Origin: Pocillopora verrucosa
Taxonomy: Eukaryota > Cnidaria > Anthozoa > Scleractinia > Pocilloporidae
Direction of reading: 5' to 3'
DNA length: 64,000 bases
NCBI RefSeq assembly: GCF_036669915.1
Contig: NC_089316.1
Span: 412,734 to 476,733, forward strand
This document shows positions 1 through 11,919 of this stretch, piece by piece. The notes below the pieces were generated by a model. That model saw nothing but the letters and a program-made list of their open reading frames with translations. It was not told where the DNA came from and made no database searches. The translations under genes were made by a program, and so were the position numbers. Position 1 is the stretch's first letter; each line of letters starts with the position of its first letter.

Positions 1-1592
1 CCTGCTTAGTTGTCAAGCTCTTCCCCTCAGCGATCGACAATTTGGTTAAAAGGTTTTGTTTTCAGAAGCACTCTATGGTTTGATTCACTTGTTTTGTCAG
101 GTGTGTCAATCAAGCGGTAAAACAGTGAGATATTCGTTATTCATTTTCCATCCATCCATTTATGTATTTACTTTATTTACTCAGTCATTATTCCACGATC
201 ATGTATTTCTGACATTGTCTTAAACTTTTGACATGTTGCTTTTTTAACAACATATAATTCGGTATGGCTTTTTTTAGTTGTCTGTTCCTGCCGTCATCTT
301 GTTATATATGCCAATTCTTCAACCCTGTCTTTTCTTTTCTGCATTTTCCTGCATGTTTTGGTAATCAAAAATATTGGTTTACAGGTGCATCTTATGGATG
401 GTGATATTTTACAGCGCAAGGCAAAACAAAGCCAACCTCAGTACTCAATCGAAAACTGCTTGAATTCACACAGACCAAATTTCCGTTTACTTGACAGAAA
501 CACACAATAACTTTAAACGTTTGTATAATTCAAATTTTTCTCTCTAGGTTAGTTTGATATTCTTTTTAATTAAAATCGAAACTTAAAACTGACAGCAACA
601 GCCTTAGTCAATTAGAGTTGACAATTGTTATAGGGTGGGACTATTATTCGACTCATACGATGAATCCACAATTTATTCATATTAAAACTTCACCAGAAGT
701 GAAAATTTTCCCTTCTGTGCGAAACGAACAGAGACATAACATTTTATCCAAATAATCTCCGTCGATTTCCTCATTATCCATCCTGATGCCTAAAGGAAAA
801 ATGTTCCTCAAACTTTTTAAAATTGCTTATTCTGTGAAGATTAATATGCTATTCACCTTCGTGGTGAAAAGGAAATGTTTTGAAAAAGCGATATAAACGG
901 CAAGTTATTATATTCAATCTAATCCATCTCAAAGAGAGAGAGAGTGATCTGATACCATAGTTGTAACCGGTCGTTGATTTATTAATATTTTGATATTTAT
1001 TTGTCTCTTCTCACTCAATTTCTCCGATTCAATTCGAGCTGCGGGTTGTTTTGAAAAATTTTTAGACAATCAATATTTATATCTTGCTTTGTTTGATGCG
1101 GAAGGCTGGCACTCGCTTTATTTATTTAAAATCTTCCTTGTGCTTAGTGCTTAGTGACGCTCAATATCCCTGAAGTTTCCTTATCTAAAAATCTAGATCC
1201 CAGAGTTTTGTAGACTAAACCTTTTAGCCAAAAGTATCTGAAAATCAAAAGAAGATCGGGATAGATAAAAGATATTTCTTCCAGGTTTTAATCAAGATAT
1301 ATCTATTACGCCAGGTGTTTTTTATTCAAACGTTGCCAACTTGAGTAAATTTATTCCGACAAACCGATCATAATCAATAAGACAATTTTCTTGTTTTGTT
1401 CAATCGTGTGCTTTCATCAACACGAGCAGGCTCATTAGAGTCTTACACCCTCATTGACACCAGCAGCTAGAGAGATCCCTCAGTGCTAATGTATTTTTCT
1501 TGTAACTTTACAAGTCGTTAAAAATTGATAAAACAAATAAGGAAGGAAACGTAGCAGCATATTCTCTACGCTTTCCGGCGGTGGACGGTGAA
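1..1592. other. Intergenic DNA upstream of first GPCR
   Basis: AT-rich sequence with no open frame worth calling. A short GA microsatellite lies near 933-946. The last few hundred bases probably include the 5' untranslated region and promoter of the receptor at 1593, but I see no decisive promoter motif. Confidence 0.5.
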
Positions 1593-2720
1593 ATGGCTGA
1601 CGATCTTATTTCTAGGAGTCTTTCCCTAAAGATTGTGGAAATAAGCTCATTGATCATCTTGAATGTTCTGTCCTTGACTGGAAACACATTGGTTTGTATT
1701 TCAGTTTACAAGAACAACAGACTTCGCACTACCACGAACTTATACATCATCGCTCTAGCAGTAAGTGACTTGCTTTCCGCTGTTTTTGTCATGCCTCTTG
1801 GAACTGGTGTACTGATAACCAGCGAATGGAGTTTTGGAGAGGTTCTTTGCCAGCTTCACGCTTTTTTCAGTCTTTTTGTGATCTACGTTTCTCCTGTGAC
1901 TATGGGACTGACTGCTGTTAACAGATATGTGAGAATGTGCAAATCTGACCAACAATATAGAAAATTGTTTTCAGCGCGCAAGTCACGGGCCTTGCTTATC
2001 ATGGTGTGGTCATTTGTCGCATGTTATGTCCTTGTTCCTCGCCTAACTGGTCTACAAGGCTTTGAATTTGTTCAGGGCTATGCACAATGTTCCTTGGCTC
2101 ATTTTAGCGAAAGCGGAAAAATGATTCATTACGGGATCGTTCTAACACTATTCTTCTTGGTCCCGCTAATGTCTACCATTATCAGCTACATAAAAGTTGC
2201 CAAAATGATCAGACAACACAACATGGGCGCGTCTTCAACGATTCAGAGATCTACAGGAAACGTAGCGATAAGTGCGCACGAGATAAAAGTGAGTAAATCG
2301 CTTTTTGCTGTTGTGTTTGCGTTTATGATCTGCTGGATTCCATTTTGGGTGATTGTCATCTTGAGGCGCTTCAATTTGGTGGGGAAAATGCCTCGGAGTT
2401 TTGAGTTACTCTGCATGTTTCTCCTCTACTTTTCCAACACAATCAATCCTTTCATATATGCTGGCATGAATCACTTGTTTAAACGTGAGTTCCGAAAAAT
2501 ATTATGCTGCGAAACTAAGGGCAGAGTTGGAATCACTGCAACAGAAGATGGAACACAAAGTGCAACTGTAATCGGAAATGCTCTAACAAGTCGAAAAGAC
2601 AACTATCACATTCGTTCAGATAACAGCAATGAAGGGAATTTTGAAGAGCTCAAATTCACCACAGTAACTATTTGCACTGGTGAAGTTGTCTCTCAAGGAA
2701 AGCTAAACAAAAGTTTTTAA
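1593..2720 (+). CDS. Class A GPCR, melatonin-receptor-like, intronless
   Basis: Single-exon rhodopsin-family receptor of 375 aa in the plasma membrane. I start at the ATG at 1593; the same frame extends four codons upstream only through a GTG. Seven hydrophobic segments are visible. Landmarks: GN at 30-31 (TM1), LAVSD with D59 (TM2), C86 before TM3 paired with C166 in the second extracellular loop, NRY at 110-112 in place of DRY, CWIP at 247-250 (TM6), NPFIY at 285-289 (TM7), then Cys305/306 as likely palmitoylation sites and a Ser/Thr-rich tail of about 65 residues. The amino-terminal tail is short (about 17 residues) with no N-glycosylation sequon. NRY and the CWIP/NPFIY pattern recall the melatonin-receptor-like orphans expanded in Anthozoa; the ligand is not predictable. 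It is the closest relative in the window of the receptor at 17356-18417. Confidence 0.93.
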   Translation: MADDLISRSLSLKIVEISSLIILNVLSLTGNTLVCISVYKNNRLRTTTNLYIIALAVSDLLSAVFVMPLGTGVLITSEWSFGEVLCQLHAFFSLFVIYVSPVTMGLTAVNRYVRMCKSDQQYRKLFSARKSRALLIMVWSFVACYVLVPRLTGLQGFEFVQGYAQCSLAHFSESGKMIHYGIVLTLFFLVPLMSTIISYIKVAKMIRQHNMGASSTIQRSTGNVAISAHEIKVSKSLFAVVFAFMICWIPFWVIVILRRFNLVGKMPRSFELLCMFLLYFSNTINPFIYAGMNHLFKREFRKILCCETKGRVGITATEDGTQSATVIGNALTSRKDNYHIRSDNSNEGNFEELKFTTVTICTGEVVSQGKLNKSF

Positions 2721-3485
2721 GTGCAGAATTAAATACAATACTAGTACTCCTGATGGTGCTAAGTTATAAATTGCTCCGAGGAAAACAAATACTTACAAAG
2801 ATTGGTTTTCTTTGAAAGGCCAAGGTATTAATAGTAAACATTTTAAGCCGATTGGTTTTTTTTTGTTTTCAATCAAACTGATCAACTGCATGATAAAAAA
2901 AATTATTGAATGTAAAAATGGCTGATGAAAACAACTGGACAGATTATGATTAGTTTTAGCTTAAAATTGAAGTTTTAAATGATAAATACTAGGCAATAAT
3001 TTCATGGTTTTGAGCTAAATCCCACCCAAAAGTATTAAATGAAATGAACGAAGGGATGAACGAACAAATGAATGATTTATTGAATAAATAAATGATGTTG
3101 TCGAGGACGGTGAACGTAACCGTAAAAAGTGTAAGAGCAGAAAAATTAAATTCGGTGTTGAAGTTTCATAAATCAGGTAACAAGTAACCTTTGATTACGA
3201 CTCACGAAAACTTGTTGAATACATCAGCATGGAGGGTGATAAGTAACGGGCTAAGATGAAAAAATTGACCATGAATAGAGATTTAAATGTAAATAGATGT
3301 ACACACTGTTTGTTTTTGTTATAATTGACATACCAATAATTTTCACGAAACAACGAATAAGAATCGAACGAGCTGACCATGATTAGTTTGTAAATCTTCA
3401 TGGCTAAAAGGTAAATGATAGAGGTGGAAATCAAAGACTGACGCTCGAATCAGGGTTATAAATAATGGTAATAGGACCGAGTGGA

Positions 3486-3589
3486 GTCCAATTCGGTCTG
3501 TAATCATACGAGTGATTAACAAAATCGGACGACCGCGTAGCGGGAGTCCGATTTGTTTATCACGAGTATGATTACTGACAGAATTGGAC
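3486..3589. repeat. Fold-back (MITE-like) element
   Basis: Two arms of about 45 bases (3486-3530 and 3546-3589) are near-perfect reverse complements around a 15-base loop. The arms begin and end with GTCCAATTC / GAATTGGAC and contain AATCATAC...GTATGATT. There is no coding capacity. The structure is that of a short palindromic MITE; similar palindromes are, to my recollection, frequent in cnidarian genomes. Confidence 0.7.
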
Positions 3590-4493
3590 GACAAGAAATC
3601 CTGTTTCAATTAATCATAACCATTTCAATTTCCGTAGAAACAAACACACCTAGAACAAATATCTCCAGTGGAGACCATGTCTTTAGTTAAATATTCTTGC
3701 ATTTTGGAAATTGCCTTCTTTTTCTTTGGATAAGTGGTTGTTGCTATGGTTATTGTGATAAATTCTGTGATTGATGGATTTAGCTAAGTGGACCTAGTAT
3801 GACTGTGTTCTTCTGCGGTCCGGTTACAGCCAACTGTCCTATTACAGCTGTACAGAATGATTAGTGAAAAATGAAGCAGGTAATGCACCAATCACATTTG
3901 AGGAAATTGTAATGGTAATGATTAAGCTCATTACAGCACGGGTATGCTGTAGACAGCCTATTTCACACAGCAATGTACATATGATGTTTCTATATTATTA
4001 TTGTAGTAAAATATATCTTACACTAGTTGTACAAGATGATGATATACTTTCAGGCATGCAGTGTGTATCCCTTTGACGACTCTTCATTTACAATACGGAT
4101 GATATATTGTATAAGGGATTACAATTTTGTCGTGACAGTTTTCAAACTCCAAATCTATTAGTAAAGTGCGTTGTTGTGATTTTAAGATTATTAGCACCCA
4201 TCAATCTTTCGTGTACAGAAATGATAATGTAAGAAATAAATTTAATCGCGAGTGTAAATATAAATGTATAGGTACGTAAGTGACAAAGCTGTATTCTTAC
4301 CTGGTTACAGTAAATGACGAGGGACAAATAATTCCTGAGCTAAAAACATTCGTCGAAAAAAACGTTATTTTCCGACGTATAACATCATTGAAAAAGCAAT
4401 GTTTATTTCAATAACCACAATAGAACCATAACAAAACTCTGACTCTTGATATTGGCTTATGAAACTCTATCGACAAACATCTCGTATTCCCGT

Positions 4494-4499
4494 TTTATT
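4494..4499 (-). promoter_or_regulatory. Probable poly(A) signal
   Basis: AATAAA on the minus strand, 88 bases beyond the stop codon of the receptor at 4587-5594. Confidence 0.45.
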
Positions 4500-4586
4500 A
4501 TTTTGAATATTTTTATCAACTTATCACCGGTATCTCTTTTACTGACCCGGATTTTAGTTTTCGAATTCGTTCATCTAGATAGCAAA

Positions 4587-5594
4587 TTACACGGATTCTT
4601 CGGCCTGTTCAGCGTGCACCTTATTCCTACGTATGCTCGATCGTGGCAACCGGTGAAAAATTCGTATCGCTCTCCTTGCAAATGCTTTGGATAAGATCCC
4701 GTACGTAAAAGGATGAAGGGCAGGTACAAAGCACCAAAGGAACGTAGTGGCGAGATGAACTTGACGTGGAAAGCTGGATGACTGAGTTGACAACTCTAAC
4801 AGCTTGATTATAATAGCCGCCAACCATAGCAAAAGAACCTCCACGATCATTGCCAATAACACTTGATTTGTTCTTCTCTCTTCTAGTAGAATTTTGAACT
4901 CAATCTCGGTTTTAGTGTTAGTTCTTTCCAGTTGAGGAGAGGAGTGACTGTATGAGCCTTGTCTTCTGGTCGCGTGCCATGCAATGACCGACACAATGAG
5001 CAGTATTGTGTAAAGCACCATCGTTATTACTGAGTTGGTGATGTTTTCATGCTGGTTGTTTTCCTTGCTTGAGGACATGTAACAGATTAATTTCTCGGCA
5101 GAAAATCTAAAAACGGCCCTACCAAAGGTTATTTGAGCGACCAATAACGCAGCAGTAAGGACCCACAAAATCATAATCATTCCAATGGACCGATCAAGAT
5201 TGAACACTTTGTTGTAAAAGGCCATATGAGTTACCTTGAAATATCGGCTTGCCGCCATACTTGTCAACGTCAACAGAGACACCCAAATGAAATTTGAAAA
5301 AGTAAATCCCTGAATGTCGCACAAGACTTGACCAAACGGCCATCTTCCCGCTAAGAGGGTTCCTGCTGTTGTAGGCAGGACGAGAAATGCTGCAAAAATG
5401 TAGCATATAGCCAAAGATACGACAAACACATTGGATACTGTGTGAAAACGTGGATTGGTAAACGTAACAAAACAAATCAGTAAGTTTCCCATTATGGCAA
5501 CAGAACTGATAATCAACATCAGACCTCCTTCGATGGCCACAGTCAAAATATCTCTTGAGGTCAAAGGTATTGAGTCGTTTGATTGGATTGCCAT
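4587..5594 (-). CDS. Divergent class A GPCR, intronless
   Basis: Single-exon protein of 335 aa starting at the ATG at 5594 (reverse strand). Seven hydrophobic segments, GN at 36-37, C92 and C171 (conserved disulphide) and W257 in TM6 support the rhodopsin family. Several core residues are replaced: the TM2 aspartate position reads LAICY (Y65), the DRY motif is SRY at 116-118, the CWxP motif is LLWLAA (proline lost), and the TM7 NPxxY is HPFTY at 294-298. The frame is nevertheless fully open, so it is a divergent but apparently maintained gene rather than an obvious pseudogene. The loop between TM5 and TM6 is short and charged. Ligand and coupling are unknown. Confidence 0.85.
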   Translation of the reverse strand: MAIQSNDSIPLTSRDILTVAIEGGLMLIISSVAIMGNLLICFVTFTNPRFHTVSNVFVVSLAICYIFAAFLVLPTTAGTLLAGRWPFGQVLCDIQGFTFSNFIWVSLLTLTSMAASRYFKVTHMAFYNKVFNLDRSIGMIMILWVLTAALLVAQITFGRAVFRFSAEKLICYMSSSKENNQHENITNSVITMVLYTILLIVSVIAWHATRRQGSYSHSSPQLERTNTKTEIEFKILLEERRTNQVLLAMIVEVLLLWLAAIIIKLLELSTQSSSFPRQVHLATTFLWCFVPALHPFTYGILSKAFARRAIRIFHRLPRSSIRRNKVHAEQAEESV

Positions 5595-8500
5595 TTTTCC
5601 AGCTTTCTCCCTTCTCGAAGATCAAACTGTGAACGTTTCTGTGATGTGCTGATTTCAACTTTGATCAAAAGATATTGGTTGACCACCTTTCAAAAGGCAT
5701 AGAGGCCGGACTTCCGCAAGCTGCCTGGGACTCTCCTTTTCCTTCTAAAATACCTCACTTTCAATATCAATGGAATATTACTCCACCTTTTTTTCCTTCA
5801 AACGCGCACAATATTTGCGCTGTTGATTTTAAAGGGAACTCGTCTCAAGTCACCGGTATGTGCCTCAGTGACAAACCAACCCTAACCTAAGCCCTTGCCT
5901 GCGTTTTACGTTGCTTTCAATTTTTTCTCCCATTTTTGCCTTTTTTTTGTTAAGTTAATTTCTCAAGTACCTATTAGAGATCGTCTGATATACTTCACAC
6001 GAATTGCGCTTTGAAAGAGATAAGAGCCGCCTTTGTCAAATGGATACTTCAGACTATGCATAGTATTAGTGGAGGTCGAGTAAACAGTGTCACACGCGCA
6101 AAAACGGAAATGTGAATCCCTATGTACTCTTGCCTCATCTGCCGAAAAATAACCATTTACTAAGATAGCTCTATATCATTAAGACCTTTCACTGCTCCTG
6201 TAATGATGTTTTACCCCTAGGAAATATCAGTACGCGTTTATCGTGCACATGTGTATATTGTAAACAGTCAGGCATGAAGAAACTATTAATTTGAGGGTTT
6301 AAACAAGCTTTGTGAAAATTTAATTAATGAAGCATGTTATGCAATGTATGCGCAGTAATTTCAAACCATTGTCAGTCAGTAAATGCGTAAGATCCGGGAG
6401 ATTTTATCTTTTTCAGTCAACAAGAGTGCCTGCTGTAATTAATTACGGTAAAGCCCAAAAAAAAGGTCTGACGTTGGAGCAACGACGCCTTCTAGTTTCA
6501 AGTATCTACATCCCACGGCTGTCATACTTTGTCTCAAAAGAAGAAACATTCTGTTCTCTCTATCGAAGTAAAAATGAATACATTCGATGTAAATTGAATA
6601 AAAACCAGGCCGCGTTCGCCTTGTCAATTGAGAGTAATCGAGGTCAAATTTGGACGCGTCCGTGCATGAAATGGGAAGATTAAGTTTATTTGCGGATGGA
6701 GAATATATGGAAATCAGGAAAAGCGATATTGTTTGAGGGCAGTGCCGCTCCTTTCAGACTATTTTACAACTCACATGGCTTGTATTTTACACCTTAAAAA
6801 TGCTCAATAAGTTTCCGTTTCATAGCACGTAGGTCACAAAAAAGCGACAGAAAAACCCTTTCTGGTTTCTGATGATGCATTCCACGATTCCAGCCTCATT
6901 GCTTCATTGTCGGTTAATGAACAATGCTCTATATTTAGTAAATTGATCGCTAAAAGAGTGAAGCAAATAAGATAATTACGCACAAAGTCGAAGCGAGAAT
7001 TGCACATTGTAGATAGCTTATGATAGCATCCACCTCAGCGGAGCCACGTAAAGACAATTTGATTCGGCCATCTCCAGAAAACTTTTAGAACCGTGACAGA
7101 TATACAAAGTTAGAATTAGGGTTGTTTTTTAAAGGCAGTACTGTTTCCTCGTTGACGTTTTCCATTTGTCCCTTTTATTAGAGCAGAGCTATCAATATCA
7201 TCGCTCATATCAAATTATATGAACGCTTTTTAAAGCCGCGCTTATGAAAATTTTATGCTTTTTTCGTTATCAATCTATTTTTATTAATAACAATAGCAAT
7301 AACAATCCACGCTAACTCGTCACAAAGGGTGCAATCAGTTCGGCACTAAAACATGCTCGGTTTGCGCCGGCGGTCAGGACCTTCGCGTGGTAGAATGTTT
7401 GTTTTAGTCAAAAACGGATGACAAAACACTAAGCTATTTTATACCTAACATGTGTTTACATATAAACCTCTTTTTAGTTTTGAGGAATGACAAGTTATTA
7501 AACAACTTAACAGCAGAGGCATGCCATGATAGTATTTTTTTTAAATTTTAAGACGGTGCATGTCGTAATCTGGTACAAAGTCGAAAAACATACACTCCTA
7601 AGCCCAAGTAAACACTTATAAAAGTCGCTCAAATTATTTTGGATAGAATGTAGATTGGATAGATTTTGATCGAATCTTTCACGAGGCAAATTTCGCCCTG
7701 GCGATATCGACGTTAACACGCAGGCCGCAATAAACTGGTCGCTCGCAAAGACGAAGATTATGCTGATGTATGCTACAAGCTGGGACTTCACAGGTTTATT
7801 AAGAACAACAAATCTCGGATCAATATCAAAAGCTAGGTCGAGGATTAATCTCTACTTATTTCAAGTAAGGTAAGAAGAATAAGAAACTGACAGTAACACT
7901 AAAATGTCAAAGTCCATCATGACACCAGCCTCACCTTGAACAAACGCACGATCATAACGAGCAAGAAAATCAGCGAGAAAGAGGGCCTGTTTGAAATAAT
8001 GTTTGAAGCCTTTCGCTACTCCACTTCCAGCGTTTTATCACAAGTGTTCAGCCTGTGATATATTTTAAGACGCGTGCATTTGGTGCAAACCCACCCCAGC
8101 GTTTGGTTTGTCAAAAGAACTGAGTGCGCGCCATTAACATTGTCGTGCTTGGAATAACTTGCTATGAAATTCTTAATTTCCTGAATTTAAGGACTGAAAC
8201 CGATGATATAATTGCCTTGATAATAAACTAAACCAATCAAATTTACTAATTTGTAAGCCTATCATCGGAAATACTAATTTATTTTGTCTCGTATTTTTTT
8301 CTGGAAGGAGGGCTTCATTGAAGACAAGAGGTGCTGTCATTTAATGAGGCCTAGGGTCGATTATTGTTTCATTTATTTTATCGTACTTCTTTGTAAAGCA
8401 TGTGTTCTACTGGATATGAAATGAAAAGCAAAGTTGTTGCCAAACTTCATTTTGCAAGAATGCATCTGCTTGGATTAAGGTCCTCTCCAAAACAAAATAA

Positions 8501-9154
8501 TATTAAGCAATGCGACAAATTGTACAGTCAGTTTTGACAAAATCAGTGATCCTGGTATAATTGTACTGTCGGAACCGAACCAATTAATTTACAAAGGACG
8601 CCAAAAGATTAAAAGACTCATTATATCAAGCTTTAGTGTTTGCTTTGTTCAGGTAATCACATCATTTCGAGAGCAATTTGGAATAAATATGCACGAGAAA
8701 TGGTTGATGTACTGCACGAGAAAAAACGTGATTACTTAGCAGTACTATTCAGAAAAAAAATTGTGATGGCTTTCCACGACTATGCAGAAGCAACGCACGC
8801 AAATCACGTGCAAAAACTGTCTTTAAATCTTGCTAATGTCACTTTGAGTTTGTTCAAAACAACCGTGTTACTGAAAACAACAATTTCTATGCTGTTTTGT
8901 TTTTCTTTGGGTTTTTTTTTAGTTTATTGTGGCTAAACAATGTGTTACCTTATTCTGCGCTGAATTAACACTTTTTTGTACTGTATTACCTGCAAACTGC
9001 ATTGCATTAAGCAAATCAGAATAAAGAAAATTTTCAGGTTTGTTATTGATATTGTAACTACCAACATAATTATATAGCAGCTGTGAATTTAATAAAACCA
9101 CAGTCGAAAGTCTTCGTAACGTTCGTCCTCTACTTACCCGACTTATAGCCCAAA
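5595..9154. other. Intergenic DNA, about 3.6 kb
   Basis: Divergent promoters of the receptors at 4587-5594 (-) and 9155-10216 (+) must lie here. I see only short open frames without recognisable domains or membrane topology and no clear mobile element. Confidence 0.5.
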
Positions 9155-10216
9155 ATGGAGGAGGAAAATTTAGCGCGATTACATAGGGATTTGAAAAACA
9201 GAAGCCAGGGGGTTTTAGTCTTCGAATCTTGTTTTATGCTACTGATTATATTGGCAGCGTTCCTCGGTAACTTTGTTTTGATTTTGGCGATATTAAGAAA
9301 TCCAGGTCTTCGAACTGTGACAAACATGTTTTTGGTTTGTTTGTCAGTAGCTGATATACTCACAGCATCATTGGTCATGCCATTCACTGCTTCCATCTTT
9401 ATACACAGTGACTGGGTATTCAGTGACGCGGTTTGTACATTCCAAGGAATTTTTGCAATTTGCCTCGTTTGGATCTCACTCCATATGGTGACTTTGATGG
9501 CTGTTAATCGGTATTTCTGTGTCCTTAGACCGAGACTTTATCGGAAATGGTTCACCAAAAGATTCTCCATTGCAATGATTTGTGCAGTTACCATTGCGCC
9601 CTTTGTTCTGACCATTTCACCACTTTTCAGTGGGTTATTTACTTACATCTTTCGCCCGGGAAAAGCTTCTTGTTTCATGACTTTCAATCCGGATAAAAGA
9701 CTTGAAAAGATGACATATATTCTTTCGTTACTATGCGTTTACACAATTCTGCCCATGATTCTTATCACTGTATGCTATTACAAAGTTTTCCGCATGGTAA
9801 AAGAACATGCCATGGCTACAAGAAACACCATTCGGTCACGGCAGTCTGGGAGTTTGAGCTCAGAGGAGCTTCAAATGACCAAAATGCTTCTTGTTCTCGT
9901 CGTTACGTTTGTAATCTGCTGGCTTCCAGTTACAACAGTGGATTCCATAAATGCAGTGCTAGGTACAGGTAGCCTTCCTCGAGGAGCCTATGTAACCTAC
10001 ACGTCATTTGTATATCTCAGTAGCTGTATCAACCCGATAGTTTGCTTAACACTCAATGGCAAGATTCGCCGACAGGCAAAGAAAATTCTCTTAATCAAAA
10101 GAACTTGGCAGGTGGCAGATACAGAGCTGTCAATGGATACCACGGTTGGATCGACTGTAGCTCGTGTTCGACAAGGCGCTGGGTTAAACAAAACACCACG
10201 TGATTTTTCTACCTAA
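9155..10216 (+). CDS. Class A GPCR, intronless
   Basis: Receptor of 353 aa beginning at the ATG at 9155, preceded by a CAAA context. Landmarks: NRS glycosylation sequon at 15-17, GN at 38-39, VAD with D67 (TM2), C94 and C173 (disulphide), NRY at 118-120, P200 in TM5, CWLP at 255-258 and NPIVC at 293-297, so the TM7 tyrosine of NPxxY is cysteine. The third intracellular loop is about 25 residues and rich in Arg/Ser. The tail is short and basic (KIRRQAKK) followed by about 45 polar residues. It belongs to the anthozoan orphan amine/melatonin-like pool; the ligand cannot be assigned. It is transcribed away from the divergent receptor at 4587-5594. Confidence 0.92.
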   Translation: MEEENLARLHRDLKNRSQGVLVFESCFMLLIILAAFLGNFVLILAILRNPGLRTVTNMFLVCLSVADILTASLVMPFTASIFIHSDWVFSDAVCTFQGIFAICLVWISLHMVTLMAVNRYFCVLRPRLYRKWFTKRFSIAMICAVTIAPFVLTISPLFSGLFTYIFRPGKASCFMTFNPDKRLEKMTYILSLLCVYTILPMILITVCYYKVFRMVKEHAMATRNTIRSRQSGSLSSEELQMTKMLLVLVVTFVICWLPVTTVDSINAVLGTGSLPRGAYVTYTSFVYLSSCINPIVCLTLNGKIRRQAKKILLIKRTWQVADTELSMDTTVGSTVARVRQGAGLNKTPRDFST

Positions 10217-10337
10217 GTCTGAAGAAAGATCAGTAAAAAGCTCCTGAAGACCATCGTTACGTCTTCATCTTCTTCCTTTTTTTTAGACTTTTTTTCGACG
10301 CTCGAAAGGAAAGACTGCACAAACGATACATACGGAA

Positions 10338-10343
10338 AATAAA
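10338..10343 (+). promoter_or_regulatory. Probable poly(A) signal
   Basis: AATAAA 122 bases after the stop of the receptor at 9155-10216. Confidence 0.45.
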
Positions 10344-11297
10344 CTCGATCAGGCACAAAGTAGCTCATAGAAAATATCTCTCGTCGTTTGAGAAATGCGT
10401 TGAATTCATTTTTTTAGGCTGAAGATTATTACTAGTAGAAAGAGTGTCGCTGAGCGAGACTTGATTTTGTAACAAAAAGGAAATTAAGACTTTTGTAGGA
10501 GGCCAGACACGCAACATCTTTAATTAGCATAAATCTCCATCTTTCGACATTACATTTTGTTTGCATGTTGTTTGGTTTTTTCCCTATGGTCAGGTTTTTT
10601 CTACAAAGGCTTTGGAGCATTAGTTTGAACGATTAAGCAAGAAAACTACGGCTTACGATTCTTCAGAACAAGGATTTTAACTTTCGTGGACAAAGTACAA
10701 AGCGCAGGAAAATAATATTATATAATTTATGAAATAATTGTGCTAGAGCGTAAAAAGACAATTTCAAAGTCTGTCCCAAAACAACAATTTAAACGAAATA
10801 AGACGACTCAGATTAAGTTAAATCGAAATATTCCTTAAATAGTGAGGTTTACTCAGTTCGAAGACACTCGAAATCGGAAAGTTTCCTGTACGTATCATTC
10901 TGGAATACATTCCAAGGTCAAGTTGCTTTTATTTTGGGAGTTTTAATTTTACCAATTTCATAACAACATCACTGCAGTTTTCGCTGTCAAATTCCTTGTG
11001 CCGGTTAAAATTGGACAATCAGTCTTTTAAACCATAACCAAGCGAGAAAATTTAAAGAGCACAGAAGTCAATAGACTTAATATAGGAACAATATTCACCT
11101 GGAGTGGCTCCAAGTCCCCCTTACTCATCAAGCATTTACAAGGGCTCAAAAGACAATCACGTCCATGCTTAAGTTAACCTTGTAACCGAGCTAACGAGGT
11201 TCTAATGAGTGCTGGAGGGTAACTCCGATTTTATACCAAAGATGGATGGACTGCGACAGTCTCCGAAATGTAGGAAGCAACCTTTGTGTAATGTAGA

Positions 11298-11481
11298 TAA
11301 TTTAGTGTTAACAACTGAGTTGAAACGTAAATTGGCCACGATAAAGGGTAAAAAAGCTGACGTTTCGAGCGTTTGCCCTTCGTCTATCGCTCTAACGAAG
11401 GGCTAACGCTCGAAACGTCAGCTTTTTTACCCTTTACGGTGGCTAATTTACGTTTTCAACTCAGTTGTTAACACTAAATTA
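11298..11481. mobile_element. Palindromic Penelope-like terminal repeat
   Basis: Left arm from TAATTTAGTGTTAACAACTG and right arm ending CAGTTGTTAACACTAAATTA are reverse complements over about 85 bases with a loop of roughly 15. The arm sequence (GTAAATT, GGCCAC, AAAGCTGACGTTTCGAGCG, CCCTTCG) recurs at 51068-51133 and at the 3' end of the Penelope-like element near 52180-52265. I read it as two element termini joined head to head, with no coding part left. Confidence 0.75.
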
Positions 11482-11490
11482 CCTGCTATA

Positions 11491-11535
<45 letters not shown>

Positions 11536-11919
11536 TTTATTCATTTGTGTAATGTAACTCAACTAAAGCATCATACTTTTGTTTACCGACTTATAGTTAT
11601 TTCCTTTACCCTTAATGACTCTTTGCAAAATTTGAAATCTATGTTCGAATGCATTACATTATTTCCACTTGCAAATGCATCAGAAATCTCAGAATTTATT
11701 TTACTGAAGAAAGCCTTTTAACACAGTTGATTGAGGTCTAATGGTTCAAAAGCTTTTGAAACATCGGTAAATTGTGTTTGATATCTTTAGACACGTTAGA
11801 ACCTAGTGTTTGTATACTGAGAGGTCATTAGCATCGGTCGAAACTAGAATGTACACAAATGCAATTATGATGGTTCAAACAGTATTTCAGATGACACAAA
11901 ACATTGTGCTTGTCGTCAA

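Larger units (their letters stand above)
2721..4586. other. Intergenic DNA between two GPCR genes
   Basis: No gene supported. It holds a fold-back element at 3486-3589, AATAAA hexamers near 3083 that could serve the upstream receptor, and the minus-strand 3' end of the next receptor. The two flanking genes converge. Confidence 0.5.

Noticed and set aside
6327..6683. Open frame of 118 codons between receptors
   Set aside because: No domain, signal peptide, membrane segment or repeat; composition like surrounding AT-rich DNA; likely chance.
7507..7791. Minus-strand frame of 94 codons with a hydrophobic start
   Set aside because: The first 25 residues look membrane-like, so I considered a GPCR remnant, but no receptor motif follows and the rest is featureless.
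8640..8936. Open frame of 98 codons just upstream of a GPCR
   Set aside because: Contains one hydrophobic stretch but no recognisable family features; probably part of the receptor's promoter or 5' region.
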